Shown here in pieces: positions 35,474-45,448 of a stretch of 64,000 nucleotides of DNA. Where the stretch lies: positions 1-64,000 of the forward strand of contig NZ_JASJOR010000022.1 in the NCBI RefSeq assembly GCF_030068545.1, written 5' to 3'. Below the pieces are notes generated by a model. It was not told where the DNA came from and ran no database searches. It saw only the letters and a program-made list of their open reading frames with translations. The translations under genes were made by a program, and so were the position numbers. This stretch comes from Xanthocytophaga flava (GTDB lineage: Bacteria; Bacteroidota; Bacteroidia; Cytophagales; 172606-1). How positions within the stretch are numbered: the stretch's first letter is position 1; every line of letters begins with the position of its first letter.

Positions 35474-36724
35474 TTATTCCTGTATAGTATCTATCTTCTC
35501 ACATACCAAAACAATCTTACGATTCTGACAATCTGTGGTAGCAAATAAATATATATTTCCACCATCTCGTATACCTGTTTTTTTACGAATATCTTCCACG
35601 CTCATTGGGAAATTTCGTACACTGATATTAGCTTTTCCTTCTGGTAAAAAGGACTGAAGTTCTTTCTTATCCAATTTACTTATAGCCACTATTTTAAAAA
35701 TACGTCCGGGAAAATCTGTCTGCAGAGATTCTGAGGTATACAGATGGCTATTGCTATGTAGCTTATTGATAGAAAATGAACTGGCAACACTTCGGAAAGC
35801 ACCCGCTTTAAGAACGGCTACGTTGGGCTCATATAGATATGTCTGAGGCAAAGTAAAAGACACCTCACTATTTCCTTCAAGGCTGCGATAAAATTGAAAT
35901 GAAGAAATAGTGCCCCCACTCTTATTCAGATTTACCGTTTCAATTTCCGGTTCTCCGTTAAATGCTTCCATCAAATGAAAGAGCAACTCCTTTACTTCAT
36001 TCTCTACTGCTACAACATATACCTTGACAACATTTTTAAGTTCATTGGTGGCCACGTCAATATCCAGCATAGGTGATGCCTTTAGTAACAGATGGGAAGC
36101 TTTACTAAACAAGATATCTTTCAAACCCAAAATATCTGGTACACAATCCTGTAACCGAACTACCTTGCCACCTGCCTCATTACGTCTGGCAGGATCTATG
36201 TATATCCAGTCCACATGTTGTGAAAAGGATGACAACCAGGTTTCGCTGGTGGCTGATATATGTTGTACATTGGTAATGCCCAATTGCTCAAAATTATATC
36301 GAGTAACTTCACATAGTTCCGGATTCTGTTCAATGTAGAAAACCTTTTCAAACTGCTGACTAAAAGCAGCAGTATCTACCCCCATTCCTCCGGTGAGATC
36401 CATAAGAGTATTACCTGACAGCAATCGGGCTTTAAATAGGGCAGTACTCTCTGATGAACACTGTTCCAGAGAAAGTAGTGAGGGATAACAGATAGTTGGG
36501 ATAGCAAACCAGGAAGGAAGTTTGCTTTTTGCTTTTTGTCGCGCCTGTATTTGAAGGGCAGCTTCCTGCACAGGAATATCAGGATATCTATGCTTCTTCA
36601 GGAGCAACTCCTGAGGATTGGCAAACTCATGTTGTTGAACAAAATCAATGACCTTACAAAAATTGGTAAGTTTCTCAGATAAAGGCACAGGCAGAGTAAT
36701 ATGTAATACAGAGAACCACACCAT
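35474..36724 (-). CDS. THUMP-like domain SAM-dependent methyltransferase
   Basis: A 416-residue cytoplasmic protein. The central part is a Rossmann methyltransferase: LMDLTGGMGVDTAAFSQQFE (about residues 108-127) is the SAM-binding motif, and VDWIYIDPARRNEAGGKVVR is the DPA-type motif IV of RNA or nucleotide methylases. The C-terminal 180 residues match the THUMP-like domain found in this family. It probably modifies RNA; the target is unknown. The start at 36724 is the longest frame; a later in-frame codon cannot be excluded, because the first 30 residues lack similarity to anything I know. Confidence 0.75.
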   Translation of the reverse strand: MVWFSVLHITLPVPLSEKLTNFCKVIDFVQQHEFANPQELLLKKHRYPDIPVQEAALQIQARQKAKSKLPSWFAIPTICYPSLLSLEQCSSESTALFKARLLSGNTLMDLTGGMGVDTAAFSQQFEKVFYIEQNPELCEVTRYNFEQLGITNVQHISATSETWLSSFSQHVDWIYIDPARRNEAGGKVVRLQDCVPDILGLKDILFSKASHLLLKASPMLDIDVATNELKNVVKVYVVAVENEVKELLFHLMEAFNGEPEIETVNLNKSGGTISSFQFYRSLEGNSEVSFTLPQTYLYEPNVAVLKAGAFRSVASSFSINKLHSNSHLYTSESLQTDFPGRIFKIVAISKLDKKELQSFLPEGKANISVRNFPMSVEDIRKKTGIRDGGNIYLFATTDCQNRKIVLVCEKIDTIQE

Positions 36725-36768
36725 TTCTAAAAACAGAAATGGTCCGGAAAGATACTACAATATATGTC

Positions 36769-37059
36769 TTAATTCATGACCAGTTTTGGAAATCGATAGG
36801 CATGGCTATCTAAAACAAATAATTCTTCAACCTCCAGTTGCCAGAACTGATGCAGTGGAGATTTCTCCAGATAAGCTTCTGCCTCTTCTCTTGATTCCGC
36901 ACTGAGTGTAATCCATGCCTTGCCAGATTCTATACTGACAGCATATTGATCTATTACACCATTATTAATCAATCTATTGATATAATTACGATGTGCAGGA
37001 ACATTACGCATAAAGGCTTCACTCAGTTCAAAGTGGATGGTAGCTTGATATTTGCTCAT
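36769..37059 (-). CDS. Small ferredoxin-fold protein (YciI/muconolactone isomerase-like)
   Basis: A 96-residue cytoplasmic protein. It reads as a beta-alpha-beta ferredoxin-like fold of the YciI or muconolactone isomerase kind: KYQATIHFELSEAFM, a helix PAHRNYINRLINNGVI, a strand GKAWITLSAESREEAEAYLE, and ending FWQLEVEELFVLD. Members form dimers and have mostly unknown activities. It is a single gene upstream of the methyltransferase on the same strand. Confidence 0.6.
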   Translation of the reverse strand: MSKYQATIHFELSEAFMRNVPAHRNYINRLINNGVIDQYAVSIESGKAWITLSAESREEAEAYLEKSPLHQFWQLEVEELFVLDSHAYRFPKLVMN

Positions 37060-37125
37060 AGTCTTCTTTTTCTAGTAAAACCGCAAAAAATAAGCCAAAG
37101 TTCGTTTTCTATACTATTCTAAAAC

Positions 37126-37157
37126 AAAAACCTCCACATTTCTTTGCAGAGGTTTTT
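37126..37157 (-). terminator. Terminator of the PorU2-like gene
   Basis: A perfect 9-bp stem AAAAACCTC/GAGGTTTTT lies 22 bases past the stop of the large minus-strand gene. Read on the minus strand the stem ends in a T run. Confidence 0.8.
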
Positions 37158-37178
37158 AGTATGCTTAGTATCAAAAGT

Positions 37179-40100
37179 TTACCGAAGAATATAAAGTTTT
37201 CCGTAATCTTTCTTAAATGCTTTATCTGCACTGGTTGCACGATGTTCAATGGCTTGTCCATCCATTCGGGTAACTACCCGATAGATATAGACACCATTAG
37301 CCAGCTTATCTCCAAATTCGTCCGAACCATCCCACACATACGAACTAATATTGTTACCAATATGGATAGGGCCTAGCTCATCCTGCGTAATTTCCCGAAC
37401 CACCTTACCGGACACAGTCATAATCTGAATCTTAATCTGATCAGGTAGAGAGGCTCCAGTCAATGTAAATACAAATCGGGTTCCGGAAGAGAAAGGATTT
37501 GGATAAGGATAAAAGTGAGTAATCGTTGATTCATTAACCACCTCAAAGCTAATCTGGAACGGCTCACTTCCGGCCTGATTACCTGACAAATCAGAAGCAA
37601 AAACTTTTAGAGTGTAAACACCATCAGAAAGTTTTTCAGGATTCCATTCCATTCTGAAATCATTATCCCCATTGCCCGCTGCCCAGCTAAAGGCACCTCC
37701 TGAGATACGTTCAAAGTTGCTGCTGCCCGGTTTCTTGATGTAGATTAGAATACCTGATGTATCTGTGCGAATTTGTTTGGTATTTTCATCCTTCAAACGC
37801 ATCGATATCTGTGGAGTAGGTGAAACAATATCTCCATTCAGGATTTTCTGGCCATCGAAGGTTACTTCCAGAATCGGATTCAAATTATCTGTATTTACAA
37901 CAAATGGTATAGAAAGTACATTATTAGCATAATTCTGCTCAGGAAGTATACGAGGATTGACAAACACCTGTAATTCATTATTTCCACTTAGTGTGTCAGT
38001 CCGTACAGGAATCTTAAAGGCTAAGGTATCGCCATTGGCAGCCAATGGTCTTGCTTTAAAAGTGACTCGTGTGGTCTTCTTACTTTTTGCATTCAGAATT
38101 GTATACTGCACTGTCAGGGAATCTGTAAAGGCTCTAGGCGAAATATTCTGAAATACGACAGGAATCTCAAATGAACCACCAGCCATTTGCTCTGGTATCG
38201 TATACGCATCGGAAGCTACCATGCCTGTATTAATTAAACCTTCTGGTACTCCATCATAAATTACCTGCCACTTTTTCAGCTGCGGAGGAGTTAGATTTGT
38301 TTCATCTCTAGCCTGAAGTCGTAATTTCAAGTATGGATATTGCTGAGAATTGATAAAATCAATAGACAATGGACTTGTTTTCACATCCGTAGCAACTACC
38401 GTTTCTGCCCCCTGCAGATTCACTCCCACAATATCAAGTTGCCACTGATCTGTTACTGGTTTTTCAGAAACCTGAATAGTATGATACATAGTACCCCACA
38501 AAGAAGCTGGTCCAATCAGAGAGGAAGTGATAACTCCATTATCTACACGTCCCTGTAACGTATAAGCCAAGGCTATTGCTTGCTGTGAGCCTTCTATACT
38601 TCCGCTATAATCCGGATAGATTTCTGTTGCCGAACCAGCTGTTGCCCCTTTTTGTCCTATAATAATATACGGGTCACCACTTTTCAGGTTGTTAATCTTT
38701 GACACATCAGACCCTATACTTACCAGGAGTTGTTTGGTAGCAGCTGACCAGTTGGTAAAATCTACAGAACCGGCAGTGAATAATAAAATATAGTCATTGC
38801 TACCTACCTGATTGATAAAATCGGCCAAACCACCACCAGCAATATAGCTATTGGTCAGATAATGTGCGGCAAAAGGTTCACGACCACAATTCAATGAAGC
38901 AACTACACTATAGGGCTGTACATTTCCTCTATGAAATGCTACAGCAATCAACGTATTGGGATCTGAGGCAGGACTACATCTGCCACCTGTTACAACTGGG
39001 CCTTCATTCAAAAGTAGCTCTACCTGTTTGTAGGCATCTGTCTGATTCTGGTAGCCATATGTTTTAACAGATATATCCATTGTATTTCCGGTGAACTCCC
39101 ACTTCAATGTTTCTGTGTTACGTTTTACAGAAGATAAACCAGCTTTCGAAAACTGAGGAAATTTAGTTTGCGACCATCCTTCCGGGCTTTTATTTATATA
39201 GATGAAGGAACTTTCCATCCAGCTATTATCATTCCCAATCGGTCTGTCTGCCAAACTAATACGCCAGTAATACACAGTGCTATCATGAGAGGCTGTCTTG
39301 CTGAGAAGATCGGTTTCCCAGTTCACCAGTAAACTACCCGATACAGTAGTTTCTATTTTGGCAGCACTTGAGAACGTAGCTGAAGTATCCAGTTCTATTT
39401 TATAAGATCTGGTCTCCAGGGGTGTTATCGTTGATTGGGCTACAAACTTTACAGGTTGAGAACTTACAATACTATATTCTCTTGGAAACAAAGGAATTGC
39501 ACCTACTATTGGAATATCTATCTCCTTGGATGCCTGATTGTTTTGTTCATTACTTTCATCAATCTGATTAGCAGGATCTACAAATACAGTAAATGTCTGT
39601 GTACCTCCTATATATTTCTGTGTATTAGCAATAGTTACATACACAGTATCAGTAAAACTGATTGGATTAAAATAGGTTGTGTCAGATGGTTGAATAGTAC
39701 CATCTCCAAACCGACGAGTTACCGTTACACCAAATTTCTTATTCAGCGTTTTACCATAATTAGTCACTACCACCCCTATCCGGAATGAGTCTACTGCGGC
39801 AGTAAGCTGTGAGCCATCAAAAGATTGGGCAAAAATTCCGGTTTCTGTAATAGCATAATCGGGCTTACTGAATGGCACCAATACCACAGCTGGGTCTCCC
39901 TGTAAAACCATCTGCTCAGCATGTGTTAGCCCTAATGTCCAGTTCGTCATTAGTGTAACATACCGACGGATAGTCTCTTTTTGTACATTGCCGATGGACT
40001 TCCCTAACATTGTACTATCCGCAAAAGCAGTCTGATAAAATAGTGTGGAATAGGCATGTAACTCACTGGCATAGCCAGCAGAAGAATGTGCAATCCAGGC

Positions 40101-42221
40101 AATAGCACCCCGATCTGATCTTCCCATAACCCAATCTTCAGCATACGTGTATTGGTTATTGAACACGTCTCCGGATTGACATCCATTTACCAAAACAAGC
40201 GGATATTTTCCCTGATTTTTATATCCTAGTGCTTCATCAGTTGCATAACCAATTTCTATATCATTTACCGTTCTACCTGAGTGGCCAAACATAGTTACCA
40301 AACTTGCTCCTTCATTCAACTGTTGAGATATGTTGATCTGCTCTACTTCATTACCTGTTTGTTTGGATAGTGTTTGCACTTTTCCTCCAAAATATTCACC
40401 CTCAATAATAGATTTATAACTATCAATGTAAGATTTAAAATTACTTACCTCTGCAGCAGTATGACCACCGGAAAGATGGATTATATTTTTACGCCAGACT
40501 TCATTAGGAGATAGAGCTTCATGTTCTTTTACCTTAACCAGATAATTATATACCTGTTGTGGCTCAAGAGCACTGATACGGCCTGTAGCCAGACCAGGAA
40601 CCAAAGAAATACCACTTAATGTATCGGAAAAGAGGTAATCAGATCCCGGTTTGCCATCAGAAGGAACGTAATCATAAATAGTTTTAGCCACATTTATAAA
40701 ATTGGTGGCTCTGCCAGGAGCGTTACGTACCATCTCAGGAGAAATTCCCCGTCCGATAATAAATAAATAGCCTGGTTTACTATTGTTATACATCCACTTT
40801 ACAAACCGGGCAATTCCTACGGGTGTATACTCGCCATAACTAAACTGATTATACAGCTGATCAACATTTGCAATCAGGGTATCATATCCTCCACCTGCTG
40901 TAGAGGCCCGATACTCTGCATAAGCCTGAACAGGATCAGCCACTGAACTAACAGGCTTTCGGAGTGCTGAATTTGTCACAATCAGATAGTTCGGCTTTAC
41001 AGAACTAAAGTTGCGAAAGGATACTTTTTTGATAGTCCCTGTAATAGAAGATGCATTGGCATTAGCGAATACAACTGTACCATTAGAAAGAGTAGCAGCT
41101 AACTTTCCATTGACGGTAGTAGCAGTTATGCGCCGGGGTGAATCAGTTGAAGTAATGTCGTACAGTAAGGTACCTGTAGTCGGATTGTTAATCTCAAAAT
41201 AATGCTGAGAAGTAGATCCTGCTTCTATGGTAAAGGTTTTTTGTATACTTCCAGCCATATCCCAGGCCTGAGGATATATCAGCCGAATCAGCGAAACAGA
41301 CATGGCATCCGGATTGGAATCTGAAGTCCCATTTACCCTCAGGCGTACAGAAAGTGCACTTGCAGATAAGTCCGCAGTTTCAATAGTGGTACTCAATTTA
41401 CGTGTATTGTGATAACTAAAACTAACTGTTCCTAATGATCGCAGTGAACTAGTAGAAGATCCGGCAAATATTTCTCCCACATGAGAGTAATTATTTCTCC
41501 CAGCTACAACTACCTCTAGTTTTGGTTTATAAGACGTATTTACAATCGTCCCTAGATTGGCTAAGGTATAATCAACACTTATAAACTTACTTGTATAGGC
41601 TCCAGTCCACCCTTCTCCATAATCATAAAAACTGTGCTCTCCTTCTGCATTACCTATATATTCAGGATATACTTTTCCATGGTCATATTCACTTTTAAGC
41701 ACCAAAATGCTTTCGGCCCAATGAAATGCTTCTACAGTGAGATTGTTGGTGTTTGATTCGTTTACTACCGACATTCTCTTTCCTAATCCATTATCCAGCC
41801 GCCAGGTGATGAAATAATATGTAGTATCAGAATATAGATTGTAATACTTATGTGGTTGAGCCTCTGCAGGACGGTATAATTCAGCATCCAGTGTTCCATC
41901 ATTTCCTTTCCCATAAAACTCCACATAATCTGCCTCATCAAAAAAGGCATCTGATTCACCTGAGACAAAAATAGATTGCTCCACTCCTCTGTGAAAAATC
42001 TGAATTCGTCGGGGATCAATGGTTGTTAAAGGGAGTCCCGCCTGTGTTAGGTCCTGATACGTTAACCGGTATATTCCCTGTTGTGTAACAGGAATCTTAT
42101 AATATTGCTGGGCATAGTTAATCCACTCGTTGCCATAGGTTTGAGCAGAGGTCTGCAGACTTGTCAGAAGTATGATGGCAAGAGCAGTCAAAATCCCCCA
42201 GCCCCTTCTTTTACAAAACAT
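37179..42221 (-). CDS. porU2: PorU2-like T9SS sortase (gingipain-fold C25 peptidase)
   Basis: A very large exported protein, 1680 residues from the ATG at 42221, which opens a signal peptide ending LQTSAQ; a start at 42275 is possible. The N-terminal part is beta-rich. The C25 peptidase domain spans about residues 430-800 and keeps both catalytic residues: His647 in FGHSGR and Cys681 in VNGCQSG, 34 apart as in gingipains. A CARDB-like domain follows (FRIGVVVTNYGKTLNKKFGV), then further beta domains, and a FlgD-like C-terminus with YPYPNPFSSGTRFVF, SSYVWDGSDEFGDKLANGVY. PorU is the sortase that removes the sorting domain of T9SS cargo. The extra length and FlgD-like end fit the PorU2 subgroup. 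The PorV2-like gene lies 112 bases upstream on the same strand. T9SS cargo proteins are elsewhere in this window. Confidence 0.8.
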   Translation of the reverse strand: MFCKRRGWGILTALAIILLTSLQTSAQTYGNEWINYAQQYYKIPVTQQGIYRLTYQDLTQAGLPLTTIDPRRIQIFHRGVEQSIFVSGESDAFFDEADYVEFYGKGNDGTLDAELYRPAEAQPHKYYNLYSDTTYYFITWRLDNGLGKRMSVVNESNTNNLTVEAFHWAESILVLKSEYDHGKVYPEYIGNAEGEHSFYDYGEGWTGAYTSKFISVDYTLANLGTIVNTSYKPKLEVVVAGRNNYSHVGEIFAGSSTSSLRSLGTVSFSYHNTRKLSTTIETADLSASALSVRLRVNGTSDSNPDAMSVSLIRLIYPQAWDMAGSIQKTFTIEAGSTSQHYFEINNPTTGTLLYDITSTDSPRRITATTVNGKLAATLSNGTVVFANANASSITGTIKKVSFRNFSSVKPNYLIVTNSALRKPVSSVADPVQAYAEYRASTAGGGYDTLIANVDQLYNQFSYGEYTPVGIARFVKWMYNNSKPGYLFIIGRGISPEMVRNAPGRATNFINVAKTIYDYVPSDGKPGSDYLFSDTLSGISLVPGLATGRISALEPQQVYNYLVKVKEHEALSPNEVWRKNIIHLSGGHTAAEVSNFKSYIDSYKSIIEGEYFGGKVQTLSKQTGNEVEQINISQQLNEGASLVTMFGHSGRTVNDIEIGYATDEALGYKNQGKYPLVLVNGCQSGDVFNNQYTYAEDWVMGRSDRGAIAWIAHSSAGYASELHAYSTLFYQTAFADSTMLGKSIGNVQKETIRRYVTLMTNWTLGLTHAEQMVLQGDPAVVLVPFSKPDYAITETGIFAQSFDGSQLTAAVDSFRIGVVVTNYGKTLNKKFGVTVTRRFGDGTIQPSDTTYFNPISFTDTVYVTIANTQKYIGGTQTFTVFVDPANQIDESNEQNNQASKEIDIPIVGAIPLFPREYSIVSSQPVKFVAQSTITPLETRSYKIELDTSATFSSAAKIETTVSGSLLVNWETDLLSKTASHDSTVYYWRISLADRPIGNDNSWMESSFIYINKSPEGWSQTKFPQFSKAGLSSVKRNTETLKWEFTGNTMDISVKTYGYQNQTDAYKQVELLLNEGPVVTGGRCSPASDPNTLIAVAFHRGNVQPYSVVASLNCGREPFAAHYLTNSYIAGGGLADFINQVGSNDYILLFTAGSVDFTNWSAATKQLLVSIGSDVSKINNLKSGDPYIIIGQKGATAGSATEIYPDYSGSIEGSQQAIALAYTLQGRVDNGVITSSLIGPASLWGTMYHTIQVSEKPVTDQWQLDIVGVNLQGAETVVATDVKTSPLSIDFINSQQYPYLKLRLQARDETNLTPPQLKKWQVIYDGVPEGLINTGMVASDAYTIPEQMAGGSFEIPVVFQNISPRAFTDSLTVQYTILNAKSKKTTRVTFKARPLAANGDTLAFKIPVRTDTLSGNNELQVFVNPRILPEQNYANNVLSIPFVVNTDNLNPILEVTFDGQKILNGDIVSPTPQISMRLKDENTKQIRTDTSGILIYIKKPGSSNFERISGGAFSWAAGNGDNDFRMEWNPEKLSDGVYTLKVFASDLSGNQAGSEPFQISFEVVNESTITHFYPYPNPFSSGTRFVFTLTGASLPDQIKIQIMTVSGKVVREITQDELGPIHIGNNISSYVWDGSDEFGDKLANGVYIYRVVTRMDGQAIEHRATSADKAFKKDYGKLYILR

Positions 42222-42332
42222 ATTGGAGAAAAAGAAGTGATGAATACTTGGCAGAAATTTTTTATTGATGATCACGGATCAAGGTAGTTTCGTAAATACA
42301 AATGCGATAGAGAATAGTATGTCACTTAAGAA

Positions 42333-43412
42333 TCAGAAGCCGACCTTAATAGAAAATACATTGGAATAAAGAGATTCGGATTGATCTCCTATATTGGTAA
42401 GTGCATAATCGATCTGAAATTTATTAATTCGAACACCTACACCCATATTGGGTTCAAATGTGGTTCTGGTTTTTGTATATAGATTTGTTTGCTCATCTAC
42501 TTCCTTCACCTGTTGAATATTACCAACGCCTGCCCGAAAAAAGGCAACCTTCTTATAATCAAATTCCAAACCTATGCGAGGATCTATTGAAGTAAAGCCA
42601 GATTTCACAAGTACGTTTCGCTCGCCATCAAACGTAAAGTCAGCATCCAAAGTAGCCAATACCCCAAACGTTTCTTTAATACGCCAGCTATGTGCTATTC
42701 CTATCGAAAGTTTGGGAAGCGTAAGTTCTGTATAATTTCCTCTGAGAGTATTATTAGTTTGCCCATACACCTGTTCAAGTAATGCTGTATTCACTGACCA
42801 GGTATTAAATGTACTTGTTACATCACGTGCAGCAATCCCTATACGCCAGTTTTTTCGTTCCCACATAGCTCCGACATCCAATCCAAATCCCCAGGCATTG
42901 GCAAACGAACCCGCCACCCGATGAATGATTTTTACGTTAGCACCCAGTTTCAGTCCTTTGAGCTTTGGAAATTTTCGGGCATAGGATAATAAAAAGGCAT
43001 AATCTGCAGCAGAGAAAAACCGGATATTATCATAATTGATAGCTCCGTTAGCATCAAACAAGAATCGGGTGTCAGGAATATCGTCTACAGCAAATCGGAT
43101 AACAGATACACCCAAATGACTTACAGAATCAATAGGAGTAGCAAAAGCAGCATAATCATATTTTGCAATACCTGCAAAGTACTCCGCATGCATAAGAGAG
43201 ACCTCGTACTTAGTGCGGATATCCAATAAAGCAGAGGGGTTCCAGTAACCAGCAGTTACATCATTTACAGCAGCTGTTTGAGTACGTCCCATACCCAGTG
43301 CCCTTGCTCCTACTCCAATTGCAAGAAACTCATTGCTATACTTAGGCGTAAGCACCTGTGCCTGAGATATAAAAGACACAAAAAATATACAGACAACGTA
43401 AAAATATTTCAT
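42333..43412 (-). CDS. porV2: PorV/PorQ-like outer-membrane barrel, T9SS component
   Basis: A 359-residue outer-membrane protein with signal peptide ending ISQAQ (residue 19). The family hallmark GVGARALGMGRTQTAAVNDV followed by TAGYWNPSAL is at residues 33-60. The rest alternates strands of a 14-strand barrel and ends with NVFSIKVGF, an aromatic end typical of outer-membrane proteins. PorV shuttles T9SS cargo from the translocon to the PorU sortase. Its place directly upstream of the PorU2-like gene, on the same strand, supports a working pair. The main PorV gene of the organism is presumably elsewhere. Confidence 0.8.
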   Translation of the reverse strand: MKYFYVVCIFFVSFISQAQVLTPKYSNEFLAIGVGARALGMGRTQTAAVNDVTAGYWNPSALLDIRTKYEVSLMHAEYFAGIAKYDYAAFATPIDSVSHLGVSVIRFAVDDIPDTRFLFDANGAINYDNIRFFSAADYAFLLSYARKFPKLKGLKLGANVKIIHRVAGSFANAWGFGLDVGAMWERKNWRIGIAARDVTSTFNTWSVNTALLEQVYGQTNNTLRGNYTELTLPKLSIGIAHSWRIKETFGVLATLDADFTFDGERNVLVKSGFTSIDPRIGLEFDYKKVAFFRAGVGNIQQVKEVDEQTNLYTKTRTTFEPNMGVGVRINKFQIDYALTNIGDQSESLYSNVFSIKVGF

Positions 43413-43832
43413 AAATAAACTATACCTAATTGCTTACTATCTAAACAGATACAGTTCGTAAACTTACGGAAAAAACCTATGGCAGACAATGCGCGAAACA
43501 TACTACATTCACTCAGGTGTAAGATATTATAGGATATTATAGGATATGAAGTGGTTACCTTTTCTGTTTCTTATACCACCTTTTAGAATTCAGGTTCGAC
43601 TCTTAAAGATAAAGGTGTTACACTACCTCTTTTAGTAAAGTTTCTCTCTCTAAATCAGAGTATTCAATTTAAGCACCAACCATTTTTATATCTAACTCAA
43701 TAATAAATATCATTTTTCTTAGAAAAAACCATTCGAAAAACTAGCTTATCTTAGCTAAATGCCGTATTATTGGCCTGGCTTATTTTTTAGTATCTCACCT
43801 GTTAAAAAAATAACACACAAACTTTCACAATC
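43413..43832. other. Divergent promoter region of the PorV2-like and MFS genes
   Basis: About 420 bases without a gene. It holds a short tandem repeat at 43521-43547 and an AT-rich 3' part. No element fits the full promoter consensus; TATCTTAG at 43747-43754 is one base from the -7 consensus. Confidence 0.4.
43521..43547. repeat. Short tandem repeat, unit AGGATATTAT
   Basis: Nearly three units of a 10-base repeat: AAGATATTAT, AGGATATTAT, AGGATAT. It lies in the gap between divergent genes and could vary by slippage. Confidence 0.65.
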
Positions 43833-45062
43833 ATGAGCACTTCGATTAATAAAGATCGCTTGTTTATAGCCAGTTGTATGGCTCTTATTACAACAGCGAT
43901 GGCATTTGGTATCAGAGCAGGAGTTTTAGATAAGATTGGTACGCAATATGGTATCACTCCGCTGGAGCTAGGTTATATTGTAGGAACTGCTTTTTGGGGA
44001 TTCACCCTGGGAATTATCTTTGGAGGCCCACTTTGTGACTTTGTAGGTATGAAAAGGCTAATCTATCTGGCGTTTTTCGGCCACCTGATAGGTATCATCA
44101 TGACTATTTTCTCAACCAGTTTCTGGTCTTTCTATATATCCACACTTTTTGTTGGAGTGGCAAACGGATTAGTTGAAGCAGTTTGTAATCCTCTGGTTAC
44201 CTCTCTTTATACCAATAACAAAACTCAAAAACTTCATCAGTTCCATCTATGGTTTCCAGGTGGCATCCTGATAAGTACCTTGATTGTGTATCTGCTCAGC
44301 AATATATTAAATCTGGGATGGCAGGTACAGATTGCAACTATGCTGATTCCTAATATTGCCTATGGTATTATGTTCTGGGGACAGGAATTTCCTCCTACCG
44401 AACGAGTAGCAGCAGGTGTAAGTAATAATGAGATGGTAAAAGCTTCTATCTCTCCTCTCTTTATTTTTATGGTAATCTGCATGTTTCTTACAGCTACTAC
44501 GGAGTTTGGCCCCAACAACTGGATACCAACCTTTCTGAAAGGTGGTAGTGTCCCATCTATTTTGCTTTTAACAGGTACGACACTGGTGATGGTTATCTGC
44601 CGGGCATTTGCAGGGAATTTCATCCATAAATTCGAGAATGCCTGGGTATTATTATTTTCAGCTGTAGTCTCAGCATTAGGTATTTGGATGATCAGTAAAA
44701 CGTCTGGTAACCTGGCCTTTGTTGCTTCGCTGGTTTTTGGAGCAGGAGTAAGCTTCTTCTGGCCTACTATGTTAGGTTTTGTATCAGAAAATATACCTAA
44801 AACGGGTGCCCTGGGACTCGCAGTAATGGGAGGTGCCGGAATGCTGGCACAAGCCTTTGCGCTTCCAATTATTGGAGATATCTATGCTAATCTGCAAGAA
44901 GCTAAAGTTGCTTCTGGTCTTAGTACAGATGCCGCACAACTGGAAGCAGGTATGCAAACTTTACAATATATAACAATCATCCCGCTGTTTCTGATAGCAG
45001 CATTCACCGGTCTTGTCATTTATAAAAAACGTAATAGCACAGTGAAACAGCAGCTGGCATAA
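43833..45062 (+). CDS. MFS transporter, probable sugar uptake
   Basis: A 409-residue protein with twelve membrane helices and the MFS layout, including the loop motif GGPLCDFVGMKRLIYLAFFG (residues 65-84) in place of the canonical G-x-x-D-R-x-G-R-R. Helix 4 has YISTLFVGVANGLVEAVCNP, in which N and E in a helical stretch are typical of fucose or hexose permeases of the FucP type. It is probably a proton-coupled transporter for a sugar or sugar-like solute; the substrate is unknown. An orphan sugar-binding lipoprotein follows 390 bases later but behind a terminator. Confidence 0.75.
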   Translation: MSTSINKDRLFIASCMALITTAMAFGIRAGVLDKIGTQYGITPLELGYIVGTAFWGFTLGIIFGGPLCDFVGMKRLIYLAFFGHLIGIIMTIFSTSFWSFYISTLFVGVANGLVEAVCNPLVTSLYTNNKTQKLHQFHLWFPGGILISTLIVYLLSNILNLGWQVQIATMLIPNIAYGIMFWGQEFPPTERVAAGVSNNEMVKASISPLFIFMVICMFLTATTEFGPNNWIPTFLKGGSVPSILLLTGTTLVMVICRAFAGNFIHKFENAWVLLFSAVVSALGIWMISKTSGNLAFVASLVFGAGVSFFWPTMLGFVSENIPKTGALGLAVMGGAGMLAQAFALPIIGDIYANLQEAKVASGLSTDAAQLEAGMQTLQYITIIPLFLIAAFTGLVIYKKRNSTVKQQLA

Positions 45063-45089
45063 TTAGATCTTTTTAGAATACAATCTTCG

Positions 45090-45137
45090 CATCCTCATTC
45101 GTTTTACTTTATGTATAACAGTGAGGATGTTTTTTTA
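45090..45137 (+). terminator. Terminator of the MFS gene
   Basis: Arms CATCCTCA (45090-45097) and TGAGGATG (45122-45129) followed by eight T-rich bases. Long AT-rich loop. It begins 27 bases after the stop. Confidence 0.8.
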
Positions 45138-45239
45138 TAACATACTTTTGAAGATTAGTATAGATCATCCATACTGAAACACACTGTTTTATAATCCCAT
45201 ATATTTTTCAAAAACAAAAATACTGTATATTTAACTATA

Positions 45240-45315
45240 GGTCGGACATCTAACAATCTGATTACTAACTCTTGTCTTTTTTCAAGACAGGTGATTGACC
45301 GAACAAGAGTTTTTG
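45240..45315 (+). promoter_or_regulatory. Structured leader with terminator-like hairpin before the sugar-binding gene
   Basis: Arms AACTCTTGT (45267-45275) and ACAAGAGTT (45303-45311) enclose a smaller hairpin, GTCTT...AAGAC, and are followed by TTTTG. The structure lies about 130 bases before the ATG at 45449. TATATTTA at about 45223-45230 is one base from the -7 consensus, so transcription could begin near 45240 and pass through the hairpin. It could act as an attenuator or simply end a short transcript. Confidence 0.45.
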
Positions 45316-45448
45316 TCATTTTCCCTTACAGTTGGAAGATGAAGCAAAATGCCATATCTTGCCACAGCGCAATACAATAAAAAACAGTTTTAATCTAAAA
45401 TACAGCCCGCAAATACAGGTTTACAAAGCTGAAATATTGATTCTGATA

